Shown here: in pieces, positions 1 to 15,300 of the stretch
How the letters are laid out: every line of letters starts with the position of its first letter
Position numbering within the stretch: the first letter of the stretch is position 1
Assembly (NCBI RefSeq): GCF_036417845.1
Contig: NC_089981.1
Location: forward strand, 21,348,001-21,412,000
Source: Apteryx mantelli
Lineage: Eukaryota > Chordata > Aves > Apterygiformes > Apterygidae
Reading direction: 5' to 3'
Length of the DNA stretch: 64,000 bases
The notes under the pieces: generated by a model
Told to the model about the DNA's origin: nothing
Seen by the model: the letters and a program-made list of their open reading frames with translations, nothing else
The model's database searches: none
Position numbers and translations under genes: made by a program

Positions 1-3000
1 GGGGAAAGAGCTTTTCCCCAAGATAATGAACAAGTACCCCATCCTTTTATACCTTTTGGGCTTTGGGGGCTACTTAAGACCTTGGACTTCAATAGAAGAG
101 CTTCTGTTAATTTGAATAATTGCTGGCTCAGGCCTTTTGCTGTTCAAAGGCCTATTGCATTCTGCTCTGGAGAGATCCAGGGATGGAGGGAGCTCCTGGT
201 GCTGCAGGGCTGAAGAGCTGATGCCCAGGAGTTACTGATCACCACAGGCTCTGAGAGAACTTGGCTATGAATGGTCAAGGTTTTGCACAAGTTGTGAGCG
301 TGAAAGAATAACATTGGCCTTATCTGTTAAATAATAAACTCATTCAAGGATAATAAAGACACCCAGGAGTCACTTAAGGGGATCTTTAATATTCCACAGC
401 ATTGGCTGCATGTAAAATAGTAAGCGCGTGACTGAGATTTAGATAGGAATCAGCATGGGATGCTTAGGATTCTCCTTTTATTATGCTAAGTTGTTGTGCT
501 GAAGGGTGAGCTGATTCTCCAGTACCGAACCCAAGATCCCTGGGACACTTGGGAAAATAGGGCAGGGCATGGGGCCGGAGATAAAGAGGATGGAACCAAG
601 TGCTCTCCAAAGAGGATACAAAATACGGAAGGGGAGGACTGTCTGTCTGCTTTAAGCCACACAGAGATCAATAAGCGCCTAAGGGGTGTGCTGATAGCAA
701 GCAGCAAGCTGTGTGTATTCTGAGTGAGGGGATCACAGATCTCACCTGAGACTGTGGAAGAACAACAGTAACAGCTGAGTTAAGAACAGAAGACTGGGAG
801 AGAAGAAAATGGAAAAGCAATTGAATTATTATAGGAGAGTAGAGGAGAGCCAAAGGATGTAGAGTAGCAGTGTGTAATCACTGTTAAACAACTCTCGTCA
901 GACAGATCATCTGCCTTTCATCCTGCTTTTGTTTTTCATCTCATTTGTTTCCTTCTCTTTTTCTCGCAGCTCTTCTCTTTGCATCATGAAAAACTGATTG
1001 CAGAAGTGGATGTTTCCTGAATATGAAGTGCTGGAGCTGCACATCCCTTGTCCTGGTTGTTCCCCTTCTCCTTGTGCTATTTCTTCAAGGAACAGCTCTC
1101 CAAAAGCAGCAAACTCTTTTCGTTTAGAGATGCTGCTATAATTCAGTTTCTTTGGAGGTGTCTTTTTTCCATCACAAAACTGGGTAGAAAAAGGTGGATT
1201 TCCCCATTTGCTCAGGATCCATTTGTGCCGCTGGGTCCCAGAGGAATAGCTACAGCACAACTGTAGTCTGCCTGTGCAGCACATGCTCTTCATAGTCTAC
1301 TTCTGCATACACAGCCTTTGAGAAGGCTGGCCAAGGCGGCCTGCCTGGGACACCGCAGTCCTGCAGCTTGGGTGCACAGGAGTAGCTTGTCTTAGGATGG
1401 GTTTCACCATGCTGGACTGTAAGCGTCCTATCTAAATGGTTATTCTGTGCTCTGTACAGCTGTCGTACACTGGGTTGCCCTCTGGCAGTGCCATAGACTG
1501 ATTGGTGGTGACGGTAAATGGGTTGAACCTCAGAGGAAGTATTTGCTTCTCTGTGCTCAACTCAGAGATGACTAGCTTATAATATATTCCTAATTCGTAG
1601 AAGACTTGCGTTAAGTGAATTTCTCCCTTCCCTTCATATTTATGTGTTGAACTAGTATATTCTAGCCAGCAAGACAATTAGCTGTGCTTGCTGCTGTGCA
1701 AGAAACATTGAATTTTCATTCTCCTTTCAGAAAGTTCTGATTATCCCATGTGAATACAAGATACCTATCTACAGCTCTTATAGGAGACCTGTAGTTGCAT
1801 ATGGTGACTATAATGTATTTTGGAATAGCTATTCTTTCATTTGGTTCATTTGTGCCTGGCAGTGCATTCCTAACACAAAACTCTTGGGTATGGAGGGTGG
1901 GTATAAAACTTCCTCCAGGTCTTGCAAGTGTCTGGTTTGGTTGGTTTTATCTTGTCTTGAGGAGGGCAGTTAGATGCCTGGTGGGTTCTGCACAGAGTCA
2001 TAGTCCCTGTTGTAACTGGTTTCTGAGCTTCGGAAATGAGAAATGTCTGGAAGTGACACAAGTGAACTTGGAGACAAGAAAGGGGAGTTTATTGATGGGT
2101 GTGTTTCCAGAGGTTTACACCACTGAGCTAGCAAGTAGCCCTGCTTCCTCCTCTCTTCCTCCCCCTGCCAAATTGAAGCATCCACAGTTCATGTTCCTTT
2201 TAGTGCCGCTACAGTGATTTAGTCTTCCTGCAATAGATTCCTTCCAGAAATGAAGTTTCTTAACCAATTATAAGTGAGCAAAAGACATTTTATGCCAGTT
2301 ATTTGATCTGTCCAGAAGTGATAAGAATTAATTTGATGGACAAAAGCGATTCACACTTAGAACAGTTTGGGAATCTCATAGGGAAATGTTTTCTGAGAAA
2401 ATATACAGCTGTAGGATAAGATAGGAAGGAGGGCTCTTTACTCTAACTCCCTCCTTCCCAGAATAGTCCGAGGCCCTGGAGTTAAAGTCACTGCTATATT
2501 CCTGCTAGCATTGGTGGTGAATGCAGGGCTGGAGGCTAGCATGGTAGGGGCAACCCTCTTCTACCAAATGCTGCCTTGCAAACTTGGGAATTCAAAAGAA
2601 CTGGAAAGCCACTTGCCAGAACATTTTATTCATAATGTTTCTGAGGTAGTTCAGTGTTGGGGAGGTGGAGGAGGATGAGGGCAGAACAGGGAAGGTTACT
2701 ACAAAAGCAGAAATGGTCGTCTTTAAAAACTATGGGAACTTGACCTATCACACAGGCAGATCAGCAGCTCCTTTTTCTGGCTGTTGGAAACTGTTACACT
2801 GATGGACTGCAGATATCTGCACTCGCTGCCATGGAGAAGGTCATCCTCTGAAAGCAGCCTGGCTTCCAGGGCTGTCTGCAGACCCAGAGCATGTTTGGAA
2901 AGGCACCAGTATGTGCTAATGTGTGGAACTTGAATTTCCCATGACAATTTTGCCTCGGAAAGGGGAGCCGGGGTTAAGACCGAAGTTGGAGACATTTTGC

Positions 3001-6000
3001 TTTGCAGGGGTTTAGAGGGAGGCTGCTGCTGTTGTCTCCAAGAGGCAATAGGCAGGGGGACTGCGGCTCTACGGGTGCGCTGTTTCAATGAGAAATGCGG
3101 ACAGTTTCCTCGAGGGGGGATCTGTTAAGTACCTGCTGGCTCCCGCATTCCAGGCATTCCCAGCTGCGCCACGACGCTCACACAGCAGCAGCTAATACTG
3201 CTCCGACTATAGCAGTCCGGCCTCAGCAAGCAGCTCTTATTCGGCCGCGGATGCGTCCTTAACGCTAGCCAGTTCTCACATCTACCGCTCTGATTAGCAA
3301 ATTCGCTGTGTGGACTAGCACTGCAAGCTGCAAATTTGCGGCTGCAACGGCAAGGGAAGATGGATATGATTTTAATTTAGTTGTTACCATGCCAAGAAGC
3401 AGGTGAAAGGACTTGCGGTGGGCTGTCCACCGCAGTGTTTTCTTCCAAGGACTAGGTTTTCTGGGTGCTATGTGCACACTCCTAAGACTGTAGTTCCCCA
3501 TCGTCCTTACCCTTCCCATAGCAGCTGTCTCAAGTTCTGCTTACGCTGACTATACGGGACAGAGATTCACACCATCTCAGTGCCAACGAGCCTGTAGATC
3601 ATCTACTTAATAGCCCTGGGTAAGATAGTATATTAAATACTAGAGGCACTAAGAAACCCTCACCCCCCTCACTCACCCTCCCCACCAAGAACTGAATCTT
3701 GTCCAAAGCTGCACAAACAGGACTCTAAGATAAAGACCTTGGGTAAGAATTACTAAAACAAACAGAGCGTGGCATGGTTTGTTAAGGGACTGGCCTTTTC
3801 AAGGCCAAAGGGTGGGTGTGGAAGAACACGCCTTACTGAAAGGAAAGCTGGGTAAATTAAAAAAAATACATGTTGGCACAAACAAAGCCCTACCCAGAAG
3901 TCTGTAATATTTTAATGAATTTAATGTAGCATAGCAGGAGAATCACACAAGTACTGTGTACTCCATTCAGAGTGTTTTGACTGGACTTTTGACAAATAGT
4001 TGTTTGAAACCTTCCTAGATACAGAGGGATCCTGTTCTCCTCCTGCTTAGCATGATGCTGTGCAATAGGGTTATTCAGAGTTATGCAGCTCGAGCAGGGA
4101 AACTACCTGCCCAAACCTCCGTTTCTCTTTCCTTTAGAAGTGTTTTAAGAGAATTTAACAATCATGTGCAAACTGCCTGACTCTGAACACAGAGAAGAGG
4201 GGAACAGGAAATTCCCTGCTGTACCGCTTCCCTTCTCTGACATACGCAGTCAACCCGTCTGCAGCCGTATAGTCCCTGGGGACACATTAGTTCAGTGCTG
4301 TCTATTGATGACTGGCTTGCTGTCACTATTTTTGTTTTCACGTGGATGAAATCCACTGTTAGAACATTATCTGCTCTTGGTGTGGGCTACATTCTGATTT
4401 AAAGGCAAAAAGTTCCAGGTCTCTGACTTTGCTAGCCTACAATCTGGACCTGGAGGGAGCTTTATGTAGGTGGAGCATGATGGACCAGATGGCTGTAGTT
4501 TTGGATCAGTAATGCCTCAAAAGCTGTTCCTTTTGCAGGTTTTCCCCTAGAAGAGTACTTGGTCTTATAGCTTCAGTCAGTCCTTAGGGTTGATGGCTAC
4601 ATCCCCTTGACTTAAGGCTTGTTTAACTTTCCTATGCTGCTATGGAGCTATTGTTAGTCTGCAGATAAGGCAAATGCAGATAAGGCAAGTAGCACAGTAA
4701 AAGAAAAGGATAGCAGGGAACTATTAGTTCCTCTACTGTGTTACTCTCTCTCTGCCTTGTGGCAGGGTTGTCCTTCATACTGATCTCTCAAATGTGGTTA
4801 TAACAATAGCAAAGCTTTATTTTTACTGGTTCTCAGCCAAAAGCAGCAGCCACGCTAAAACAGAAAATATCAGCCTTTCTGCCTTTGCAACACATGTGCT
4901 GGATCTTTGTGCTGACACTCTGATACTTCTCTAGATCTTTCCTAGGTAGACAAGGGGACAGAGACCTTCCCCAGACAATATGGGCGATCTAAGTTTGGCC
5001 ACAGTCTAAGTACAGGCCTCCTGGCCTCTGCAGAGCAGCCTGAAGGTTTTCTGCCCTCCCATAGCAAGTAAGCAACAGCCTCCTTTCCTCCCCTCTTGCT
5101 TTTGCTTATTGAAGCATGGAAGTTTTTTTATAGCTGCTTGTATCTGCCTCTTGCTGCTGCTGCTTCCTTCTTCCTCCGTGTGTGCATGACAGTCATCTTC
5201 TGCCTTTTCAAGAGGGCTCTCATGTTACCCCGTCATGAACATGTTGCTATCTCAAAGTTTGAAAGGAAGAGAGAGGACAATTCAGCTACTGTAATCCTTT
5301 TTGTCTGTTCTCCATGTGGGCTGCAATGTCTGAGTCTAGTGTCCCGGTTGCAGACAAGTGTCAGAAGTCCTGCTTGCGTTGGCAGAGCCAGTCCATGTGT
5401 GTCTGATGGCAAAGCCTCAGCTGAGGGCCACAACTAGGAAAATGCACAGACTGATTTTCATGCAAGCGCTTTGCATCTTTCTGGAGTGCAGATGCTCTTT
5501 AAGAAAGCCCCTGCTGCGAAGGTTACAGGCAAGGCAAGGTCCTGCCCTCCTACTAGAGGGGAAAACATGCTCCCAGCACAGCGAGGATGTATGGCTTAGC
5601 TTTCCCTTCATTTGAGTGAACAGTGGGAAAATAATCAGGAGGTAAATGTTGATTCAGACTGAATTCTGAATTACTCTGGATGGTTTTCATCTTTATTCTA
5701 GGCATCTACAAAGGTGCATATGCCTAAGCTGCCCTATCCAGGTTTGTTTTATAGCCAAAGGAAAGAAATTGGCACTTCTGTTTGAAGCATCTAGTTCAGA
5801 GATAGGTAAGTCTTGCCCTGGACACTGTTGACTGTACACAGAGTTCGGGACAGTAGCTCAGATGCTCCTCACATACTGCTACTCAGCTCTGTGGTGAATC
5901 CCACCCGTTGTGCGAAGGAATTTCATAGAAACCTGACCAGATCTAGGAACCTGAATTGTTCTGCACTGTGAGAGGAAGATACAGAGAGTAGAAAGACTGT

Positions 6001-6350
6001 AAATCAACAATCTATTAAGAAGAAAAAAAGTTGTTAGGCTTGTGACTCTTTCAAGGTTATACAGAGGTAGATGTTTTCTGAATAGAAAAATATATGCAAG
6101 AGACCCCTGTAGAATTCAACAGAGGAGGAAAAACACTGTGGACAGCAAGTCCCCCTGTTCAGGGCTAGTTTTCTGGACAATGTAACCTTAGGAGCCTGAT
6201 GGAAAACCCCTGGAGGTCTTGCCAGTACATGAAAATGACAGAAATGGGATTTTCTAGGCAGGCAGGTGGTGATTGAAAGCACTTCTATTTTTGTTTTTGA
6301 GATCACTCTATTTGTTTTGAAGTCATTCTGTTTGAGGGTTAGAAGGGAGC
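1..6350. other. Intergenic stretch, no gene recognised
   Basis: Open frames here are short (140 codons or less) and look random. None resembles a known protein or shows conserved splice-bounded coding structure. A slightly CpG-richer patch lies at about 3060-3560, and a perfect-looking 15-bp tandem duplication (unit GCAGATAAGGCAAAT, second copy ending AGT) lies at 4661-4690. In mammals KMT5B lies upstream of CHKA on the same strand. Its long last coding exon is not visible here, so if synteny holds it lies left of the window. An AATAAA occurs at 333-338 but cannot be tied to a transcript. Confidence 0.6.
4661..4690. repeat. 15-bp tandem duplication
   Basis: Two adjacent 15-bp units, GCAGATAAGGCAAAT and GCAGATAAGGCAAGT, differ at one base. 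This is a minor local duplication with no evident function. Confidence 0.8.
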
Positions 6351-9300
6351 AGGAATTTTTTTTTTTTTTTTGGCTAGGAACTAGGCTTGAACTTTAACTG
6401 AGTCATGTCTTTCTGTGGCACTTAGCCATGTGGCAACAAGAAGTGATTTTGAGCGGCAGGAGGAGGCAGCATTGGCAGCACCTCTTGGGCTGCGTTGACA
6501 GCCGGGGCACGCACAAGCGCCAGAGTGGCCCGACCCAGGCTGGGGGCTATCACCTCTGGGCCTCTGCTCCCGGCTTCCTGGGTGTAACAGGATCGCAGGG
6601 GCTGTGCCAGGGAACGCTAACTGCCAGGCAGGTACAGGGGCGCTCATATCCTCTGCGGGCAGATACCCAAAGCCCCAAGCCAAACGGCCTGCCAGCAGGA
6701 AGGAGATGGCCTGGCTCCACTTTTCTGTTCACAAAGCGCGTGGCTGCGTTTCTGTCCATCAGGTCCTTGACAGCGGACCTCCAGGAGAAGGGAAATGCTA
6801 CACCACAAGCCAAGAGGATAGCTGCGCGCTTCAAAATCTCTACACGGGGAGGATCTTGCTGAGTTCCTGCACCCTCCATCTGTCCGCAATCTCAGCAAGT
6901 TCTCCATCCTTGAATCAAAACCTCTTTAGCAATAGCCTTGGCAGGCATAGCCTTGGCAGGCACAACTGAAAGAAGGAAGACTCTTATGAAGGCTTAAGTA
7001 TGCCTTTTCATCTGTTCCCCAAGTAAAAGAATTCTTGTCCACTAGCTGCCTGCTTGGCAGAAACACCAGTTTCAAAGACCCTTGCTAAACAATGTCTGGC
7101 AAAATCTATTGCACAGGAGTAAGAGGCCAAATTAACCACTCATGTGCTTGGAAGAGCTTATTCTTGTTTGAAATCTTTATGAGACAACTCCCTGAAGACC
7201 TCAGAGTGAAACTGCCTTTATGGATATTGTGCTTGGAGTCAGAATTAAGTTGGATTTTTCTCTGTTAATGCAAAGGTCTGCAGTCACAATGATTTTTTGG
7301 ATTACACGGTTGATGAGCTAGAGTTATTTCTCTTAGCAGAGCCAATTGCTGAGGTAGAGATAAATTTTGGTACTTTTCCATCTCAAGCATGCCCAGAAGG
7401 TGCAAGGCTTAGAGGTCTCATATGTCCTTGTACAGAAACTATCCTCCTCAGGGAGAAAACACTTTAAATATTATAACAGCTTATAACAGCTGTGACACCA
7501 GTACAAAATTCCTGCCTTTCACAGATCCCAGCATATGGGAGAAGTGCTGAGAGGGAATTACACAATAATTAGCCATCCCGTGCTCACAGTACTTGCTCTC
7601 CTCCAGTATTGCACTGAGCAAGAACGGTGCCTGCCTGGTACGGAGCAGCACTCGTTGGTGTTAGTTCCTAAATCAGTCGGTTCAGCATGTGCCTGACGTA
7701 TTTGTCCTTCTGCTGGGTACCGCACAGCTCTAGCTCCCTAGCGCAGTGTTCGCTGCCGCTGCAGGGCTTTTTCTCCAAAAGGCAGCACAAGCTTTCCCAG
7801 GCAGCTGGGGTGCAGACCGCAGGGTAACGTGGAGGAGCAAGTAACCTTGGCCCGTCTCATCCTCCTGCGCAGATGTGGCAGTGAATCCCTCCTGTGCCTT
7901 ACCTGCAGAAGGGCTGTAAGGCATGCCGCACTGTGAGGTGCATAGCTGAGGTCCCCCTCGCTGGAAGCCATGTTACATGTCCCATATGCTGCTAAACAGC
8001 CTATGGTCTTTCAGGGCAGGTAGATTTGCAAGGCCTCCTGTCAGAGCCTGCAAGGAAACTGGGGCAGATCTCAGCATCTAGCCAAATCCTGCCTGAAAAA
8101 CAGGCTCCTTACGAGGAGAACTGGCAAACTGAATGCCTGCGGTGGGTATGGCAGCTTTTGTAGGGCAAAAAAAGGACGGTTGCAGACCGATTTGGAACCA
8201 ACCCAGCTCTGTTTCAGTCATAGCAGCTAGACTGTAATAGCAAAAAGGTCCTTAACACTAACAAGCCTGTCAACCAGTGGACAAAAGAATTTCTTGCACA
8301 ATTCAGAGCAGCGTGCTAGCTAACTACATATGTAAGGAAAGGATTTAAAGTTGCACAATGTGCTGAGAAATGATATAAGTGGGGGTTTTGTCTCATGGCT
8401 GTCGGCAATTAGAAGGAACTGAGAGATAACTGAATTCACTCTGTCCTTCGATCCGTGGGCTGTAGGGAGCCTGTGATGGCATCCAAGAAACAGGCTCAAC
8501 TGCAGCAGATGCTGCAGGCCAAAGTATTCAGCTGTGCATGCATGAGACATGTACATGGTGAGTAGAGTCTGTGTGGACAATGGCTCGAAGAACAATGATT
8601 TGCTGCATGTGCTATGACATTGTGAAAAGCATACAATAGTAAAAGCATCGCCTGGAGAATATTTTGTGGGGCCTAATTGCTCTGAATTCAGTGGCTAGTT
8701 GGGTTTTGCACAATAATATCAGTTAAGGCCAGTTCGCCTCAGGAGATAGCTTTTCTGGGGGTAGGGGTGTTTATTTCCAAGCTTTTATGATTTATATAGT
8801 GTCTCAGTTTTAGGTGGTGTGATGCTCCAAGCTTTGATTCCAGCCACTCCTCTTATGAATAATATCATTAAGAAAACAGTGTTACTCTGAAAGCTAAGAT
8901 GATGCATAAATTTATTTTCCACATCTTAAAAAATAAAAAAAAGCAATGAGCTAATCTGTTCTAGGAGATAAAGGTATGTCTAGCTTCCTACATTTAAAAG
9001 CTGGAGCTGCTTTGATGAAAATCTGCTTATCATCATAATTCAAAATGTAGCTTCATTTCTGTTTTCTAAACTTCCTTTTCTGAAATTTTTTTTTAGTGAA
9101 TATAGCAATTATAGAGCCGCTCTTAAAAGTGAATATCAACAAGAGCTGGAAATTTAGAGCAGCTGGTGTGTATCACTTACAATATACTCATCTGGACTAG
9201 TTGGGAATGGAGCCTACAGGCTCTTTTCTCTAGGTTGCTAGCTTAGGACTTTGGTAAGGCAGTAATGCCCAGGGCACTGGGAGACTCACTGTTGTTTGGA

Positions 9301-12300
9301 TCTGTAACCATAAAACGTATCCAGAAAGATTTGCGTTACTCCTACTCAGAAGAGCAATTGGGATTCAAGGCTAAGCAAAGGAGATACCTACATTGCAACA
9401 GAAGAGCAGGTGCTAGCATGGATGTGGCTCACAATACTTTGTGTTAGTGTAAAAACAAACAACATGGGGCACTCCTTTTCCCTTGAGCTTCCTCAGACTG
9501 ATGAGAGGCTGCTTCCATTTTCTAAAGTGTGAAAAGCACCTTTCCATTTTATAATCAACTGTTCCTTTCACCCCATTTCCTTCCTCTGGATTTTTTAGGG
9601 TCACAGTTGTTATAGTCTCAGAAAATAACCTACATGTTCCCCTCTCCCCCTGCCTTTTGTGCTCAGTAAAAAATAATGCATCATCTCTCACCCCCCTGTT
9701 CCCAGAAATTATGCCTGTCTGCAGCATAAATAACTAAATAACTTATTGCTTAGCGAGTGGTATATGGTGTGACACCTTTGATTTCATAGCATCAAACATA
9801 AGTTCTGATGGAGAGAGTGTCGTTATCATGAGTGAAGTGAAATGCCCTCCCGTTCCTGCGAATTCAGACCGAAGTGAACACTTTAATGTGAATCTCAGAT
9901 GAATACAGAGGGAGCAGTCCTCTCTGAAGTAGTTCAGCTGGCAACTTTAACCTCTTAAACTGTAGTCATATCTCTCATTTGAATCAATATTTGAACCAAT
10001 ATTTACTTAAGACTCAGGCATGATTTATATGGGAGTCTTGGTGTTGCAACAACTGCTCTGTTACTCAATTGGATTCCCAGATGACTGGTTAATACCTAAC
10101 AAGCCAGATTTTTAAATTCAGTTGGTGCAAATTATCATCAGACAGGAAAGGAGAGCTCCTTGATATTGTATTGTATTTAATTCATAAGTCTACTAAGTAC
10201 CTGAAATGGAGTGCAACGTGCTCCTGTTAAACCGGCAGTGGGTCTTGTTCTGTTTTCAGAGGGATTCTAGCCTGGATTAATTGCTTGGTGACCGTTTTCT
10301 AGTTATGAGTAATTGTGTTACTCCTTTGGGACAAAATGGAAACAAAGTAGGATTAAATTAGTTAATTACAAAATACCAAAGTCAAAAACTCTATAGTGTA
10401 CTACATGATTCCAGCAACAATTAACTATGAGCTTAATTCTGAGGTGAAAAGCAGTCCCCAGTTTTGAAGTTTAGGTGTATCACAAAGCCACTTTGGTTGG
10501 ATATAAAGGTACTTTTATACCTTACATACCGAGCATTATCAGTGATTCTTTTTGAACGAAGCCCATTTGTCTCAATTATGTGGAGTGTTTCACAGATCGG
10601 GGGCTGAAAAGTCTGTTCTACTTATTTTATGCCAATATGACCATAAGATTATTGAAAATCTTAAGAGCTGTACAATAAGCAGAGCATGTTAGTCAAAAAT
10701 TTTAGGGCAAGGGACTGACTTTACAAATGCTATTTGATATTTTGGAAGAGATTTTTTCGTAAATCTAAAATTGAGAGGGATGCGGTTTCTCCTATAAATG
10801 GAAACGGTGAATTAAACTTCTTCAGACAGGCTGAGAGTTCCTCAGTGTTACTGTCTGTGTAAGACAGACAAGACCTGTCATTTTCTAGGTTTCAGGCTAG
10901 ACCACTTGAAAATCAATGTGTTTGTGTGTGTGTGAGAGGAAGAAGAACAGACCCAGCTCCCTGAAATGCTTTGACTTCTTTGCTTTGCTGATCCTCCTGT
11001 ATTTACCCAGTCTGCTCTTCGGCACGTGTATGCTTTCAGTTCAGTGACCACTTCTTTGGCAGGCAGTTCTCTGAATAATCACACTGTTGCATAGTTGGAC
11101 ACATTTTCTAACTTAATGACCTTTCTTTAACCTCGGACTGTTAGTTGTTATCACTGGGAAGGAACAAATGTGCCTGAATGACGTGTACTGCCAAAGCGAT
11201 TGCCTAGAACATGTACCTCGCCTCTGGCTCTGCCAGCGGAGTCCCATCACTGCTGTTACTGCAGACCGGGCTCCCAAAAGATTGGGAAACTTCTCTCTCT
11301 GCCACCATATTCCCTCAAAAACTGCCCCGCTGACATGCCCACTGTTCATGATAGAGGTTTAACAGCCCACAAGGAAACAACCGACTAGAATCCCTTCTTT
11401 GGCTTGAAGCTCTGCCAGGATGTCATAAAAACTACACCACTGCAAATACTTAACTACAATCAGCACCTGACTTGGAACTACAGGGTCTGGAATTCATATC
11501 TGGAATCCACCCTTTTGCATCCTAACAAAGGAAAAAAAGGCAGCATGCTTGAATAACCAGCAGTACTGGAGTTGCAAGTTCCATCACAAATCAGTTATTT
11601 CAGCTTGGTATTAGGCCATTGGTATGCATAGATAAAATAGCAAATTGTTGCATAATGAGCAAAAGGGGAGGAAAAAAATGGTCGCTTAGAAATCCAACTC
11701 ATTTTAAGATTTGTCAATAATAGATTTTGAAAAGTTTTAGAAGTGTCAGCAATTTTTTATCTTACTACTGGCTGTTGTTCAAGCGTACAGCAAGTTATTG
11801 ATGTGGGTGTGCACTTAGATCTTTTTATTGTATCATATTTAAATGTAGAGGAGTTACTATCATGTTAAGGGCAACTGCGTGAACATAAGAAGGAAGGCTT
11901 TTAATTGCCTTTGCTCTTGCTCCATCCATGCAAGTGTCCGGTGAACGTTCCCAAGTTCTTCGCGGCATACAGGTTCAAAGCATTTAACACGTGCAGTGAC
12001 GGTGACTGACGTCTTGTTATAGTGTATTACTGGCTTTGTCCTCCGTGTTTCGCTAAGCAGCTTTTTATTAGTGACCGTTACCTCCACGGTATTTAGTGGC
12101 TTTTTTGTTCCCCCTGGGCACCACGTCGTACCCAGCTCGTGCTAGTCCACTTGTCATTAGGGGAACACACTCCAGCTTGTGCAGCCAATTTGCCTGTGTT
12201 GCATACTTGAAACAGCCAGAGCTGGCTCTGGCATTTCTTCCCTGCAGCGGGTTTCTTTGGCTCCTAGCTATACATTTCCACAGTGGGATTTGTAATGCAG

Positions 12301-15300
12301 GTTAACTATTAGTCCAAGGCCTGGCTACAATAGACATATTGGAAAAGAAGCAATTTAGCACAGTTTAGACCCTTTGGAGAGTTTTCAGTGATTATTCTGT
12401 TCACCTTTAGCCATAGGAAGAGGTTGTAAGAAGGTGCTATCACAGAACAGAGACCATATCCAGTTTCCTTTTCCACTGGCAGGCTGAAATCTATCCCTGT
12501 GGGGCTACGAGAGGTGGACCAGAGGCAGGTCTGCACTCAGGCGAGGTAGCCAGAGGCCACCACTGCAAGTAAGAGGGGGAGGAAAGGAGCCTGTTCCTGC
12601 CTAGCTTGAGTGGCTCAGACAAGAAATGAGAGCAGTGTCACCGCCAGGCAAAGAGCGCGTTGCTGTTGTAGTAACTGTCACTCAGGACGTCTGCCTGCAC
12701 CGGCTCTGGCTGTAGGTGAGGGGAGCCGCGCCGGTGTGACGGCCTGCGATGCCTGTCCCTCGCTGCGGCTTTCTCCTGCCTGCAGCACACATTGCAGTCC
12801 CGGCCTTCCTAGTTTCTTCTGCCAAGCCCCGAACTAATAAACCCCAAGAAGATTAAAAGGGAAGAGAGAGATGATTCAGTGCAGGTAGAGAAGTGGTTAC
12901 TATAGTAACTGTTTTCTTCTTTGAGCATAGATTGTGAGGACTCCCTTGCGAGGGAATTTCTCCGCAGTCCCCCAGCTGGGAGGGGACATGGCTTCAAGAA
13001 CCTTGTTCGACAAAGCCGGCACAGCTGCACTCTTGAACTGTGCTGGGGAGCAGGGGGAGGCCGGGAGAGATTAGTGGGAGGAGAATTTGACTCTTGTCCA
13101 AAAGTAAAACAGATGTTGAAGTGCCTGAACTCACAGGAGATATTAAACACGATACTCAGTTGATGGTGTATTGTTCTGTGGGTTGCAGTGAGCTCTGAAG
13201 CTGTGCTGTACAATAATATCCTGCACAACCAAGAGTTTCAAAGCTAGAGTTTTTAAAGGAACTGCAGAAACATTTCACTAATTCCTACTAGATTTTCAAA
13301 ACTCTTTGAGGTCCTGAGGAAGTTTCTCAAAGCTAGCCGGGGTTCTCCAAGGAGATGCAGTTGGTACAGAGTATGAAATGAAATAACTTCTAATATGATA
13401 AAGGCTTGGTCAGTCAGACTGCAGGAAAAGTCATTCCCTGGGACTTGAGCCAGGTAACGTTATCTTAGCACGCTGCTTGGAGTACCTGGCACCGTACAAG
13501 CTATAGCTCTTTTTGGTTATCTCAGACCAACATATCAAATGAATGAGCATATTATCCTTTCAGCAGGGCTGCTTTCCTGTGTAACGCTTCCCTTACGTTT
13601 GTAGGAAACATATAAATGCCAAGCCAGTGCCTAAGGTAGATCCCCATCCTTAGCCCTTGTTAAACATTTACCTGTGTGCTCTGGCAGGTGCGCTTCAGGT
13701 CCAGAGTTGTGGCTACACAGTGCACCCTGATTTTGGCTGGCACTTTGTGCTGGAAACTAAGCAAGCACAGAGGGAAACACCCTGTCTTTATGCATCATCT
13801 TAAATTTAGTCCTGAAATTCTCTCTCCTTGGGGTCAAGGCATGGAAAACATTGCAAACTCCCTTGATAAGGGATGAGCAAAGGTGGCTTTGGGTGAAATG
13901 CCCACTCCTCTATTCTGCAAAGCCTTCTTACAGTTTATTTTTCCACGCAGCATGGAAAGCAAGCACAGCGGATAGCTGCCCCAGATGACCAGCTGCTTCT
14001 CCCAGCATAGCTCTTTAGCTTCCAGCAGACAGCACCACCTACGGCACCATTTTTCCTAAGGTAACTTAAAGTAATTTTTTAGAAAACTAGCTGATTTGCT
14101 TTGAGTTGTGGCTTGTTTCTTTCCCTCACTCCACCAGAGCTCTCAGAGGGTAATAACCGTGCTGTCGGTGGAAGTAGCTGGGGGGAGATGCTCTTGGCGT
14201 AGGAGAAGGACAGGTCCCTGCAGGGCCCTGGTATGAAGGGAAAGGCTGGAAGCAGAAAGGTGTGGCGAGGAGTGGCTTTGCTGGAGATGAGGACCTGGGG
14301 GAACGTCGTCCTCCACAATCCTGTTGCCCTTCCTTTTGCAGTAGCGTACTCAGCCCTGAGGAAGAGGAAGGGGGAACAGCTGTGCAGCTTCGCTGTTGCT
14401 GTTGCAGTTGCATCTGGCCTAGATGGCTAATGCAACTTCAAACCCTCATAATCCCTGGCTTCCAGAGTAGCGTTTTTTGGCTGTCAATACAGGGAATAAG
14501 AAACAGCAGACTTAAGATTTGTTTTAAATTCAACGAGGGTCTTGCCAGACCAGGAGTTGAAAAAAATGAAAAAGGCCTCCCTGCTCCAAGTGCAATTTCA
14601 ACGCAGAACTGGGCCAAGAGTATTTTGCCATGGCAAAACGCTACCCTGCGAGAGCTGTGCCGTCATCCCCTCCTTGCAATGACCGCGCAGCTCCTGTATC
14701 AAAGTCTCTGGCCTCAGCCTACTTTTAGAAATGGGATTCACAAAGCCAGTAGCAACCTGCTCCTGATAAGTAAAGAATGTTTATCAACAACTGCCGTTAA
14801 GATGTTTGCAAGCTTTTCAGCTGAAATGGGTATCTGCGTCCTTCTGTCATTCTCCCTCTGTCATATGGCAGATCCAGCCTTAGCTGGCATTTGATCTTGC
14901 CAGGAAAATCTGCTGCTTCTTAATATAATAGTGAGAAAGACTAGTGAAAGAAAAATAAGTGCTTTATGAGTCAGAATTCTAGACTTAGCTCTTCTGTGAG
15001 CAATAAGCAATTTCTACCAAACTAATGCAATTGGAGTGAATAAAGCCATGCGTCAATCCAACCGCAATTCCCTCTGCGGCAGATATGCAAGTATTACAAA
15101 AAATTAGAAAATAAGTATTTTGTACAAAGCTACAAATTAATAGGAAAAAAAGCTGGTTTGTGTTCTACTGTCATAGATGAGGAAAGAGACATCTGCCCTC
15201 TTCTGATTGAATATTCAGTTAAGACTGGATTCATAACCAGTGAAAAGTAGAAGTCTCCATCAGGCTTAGTGAAGAAGGGTCTCCATTAGTTTAGAGGAAG

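Noticed and set aside
14262..14894. 210-codon + strand open frame
   Set aside because: No domain, a composition typical of translated non-coding DNA, and an overlap with other unrelated open frames. No splice or promoter context.
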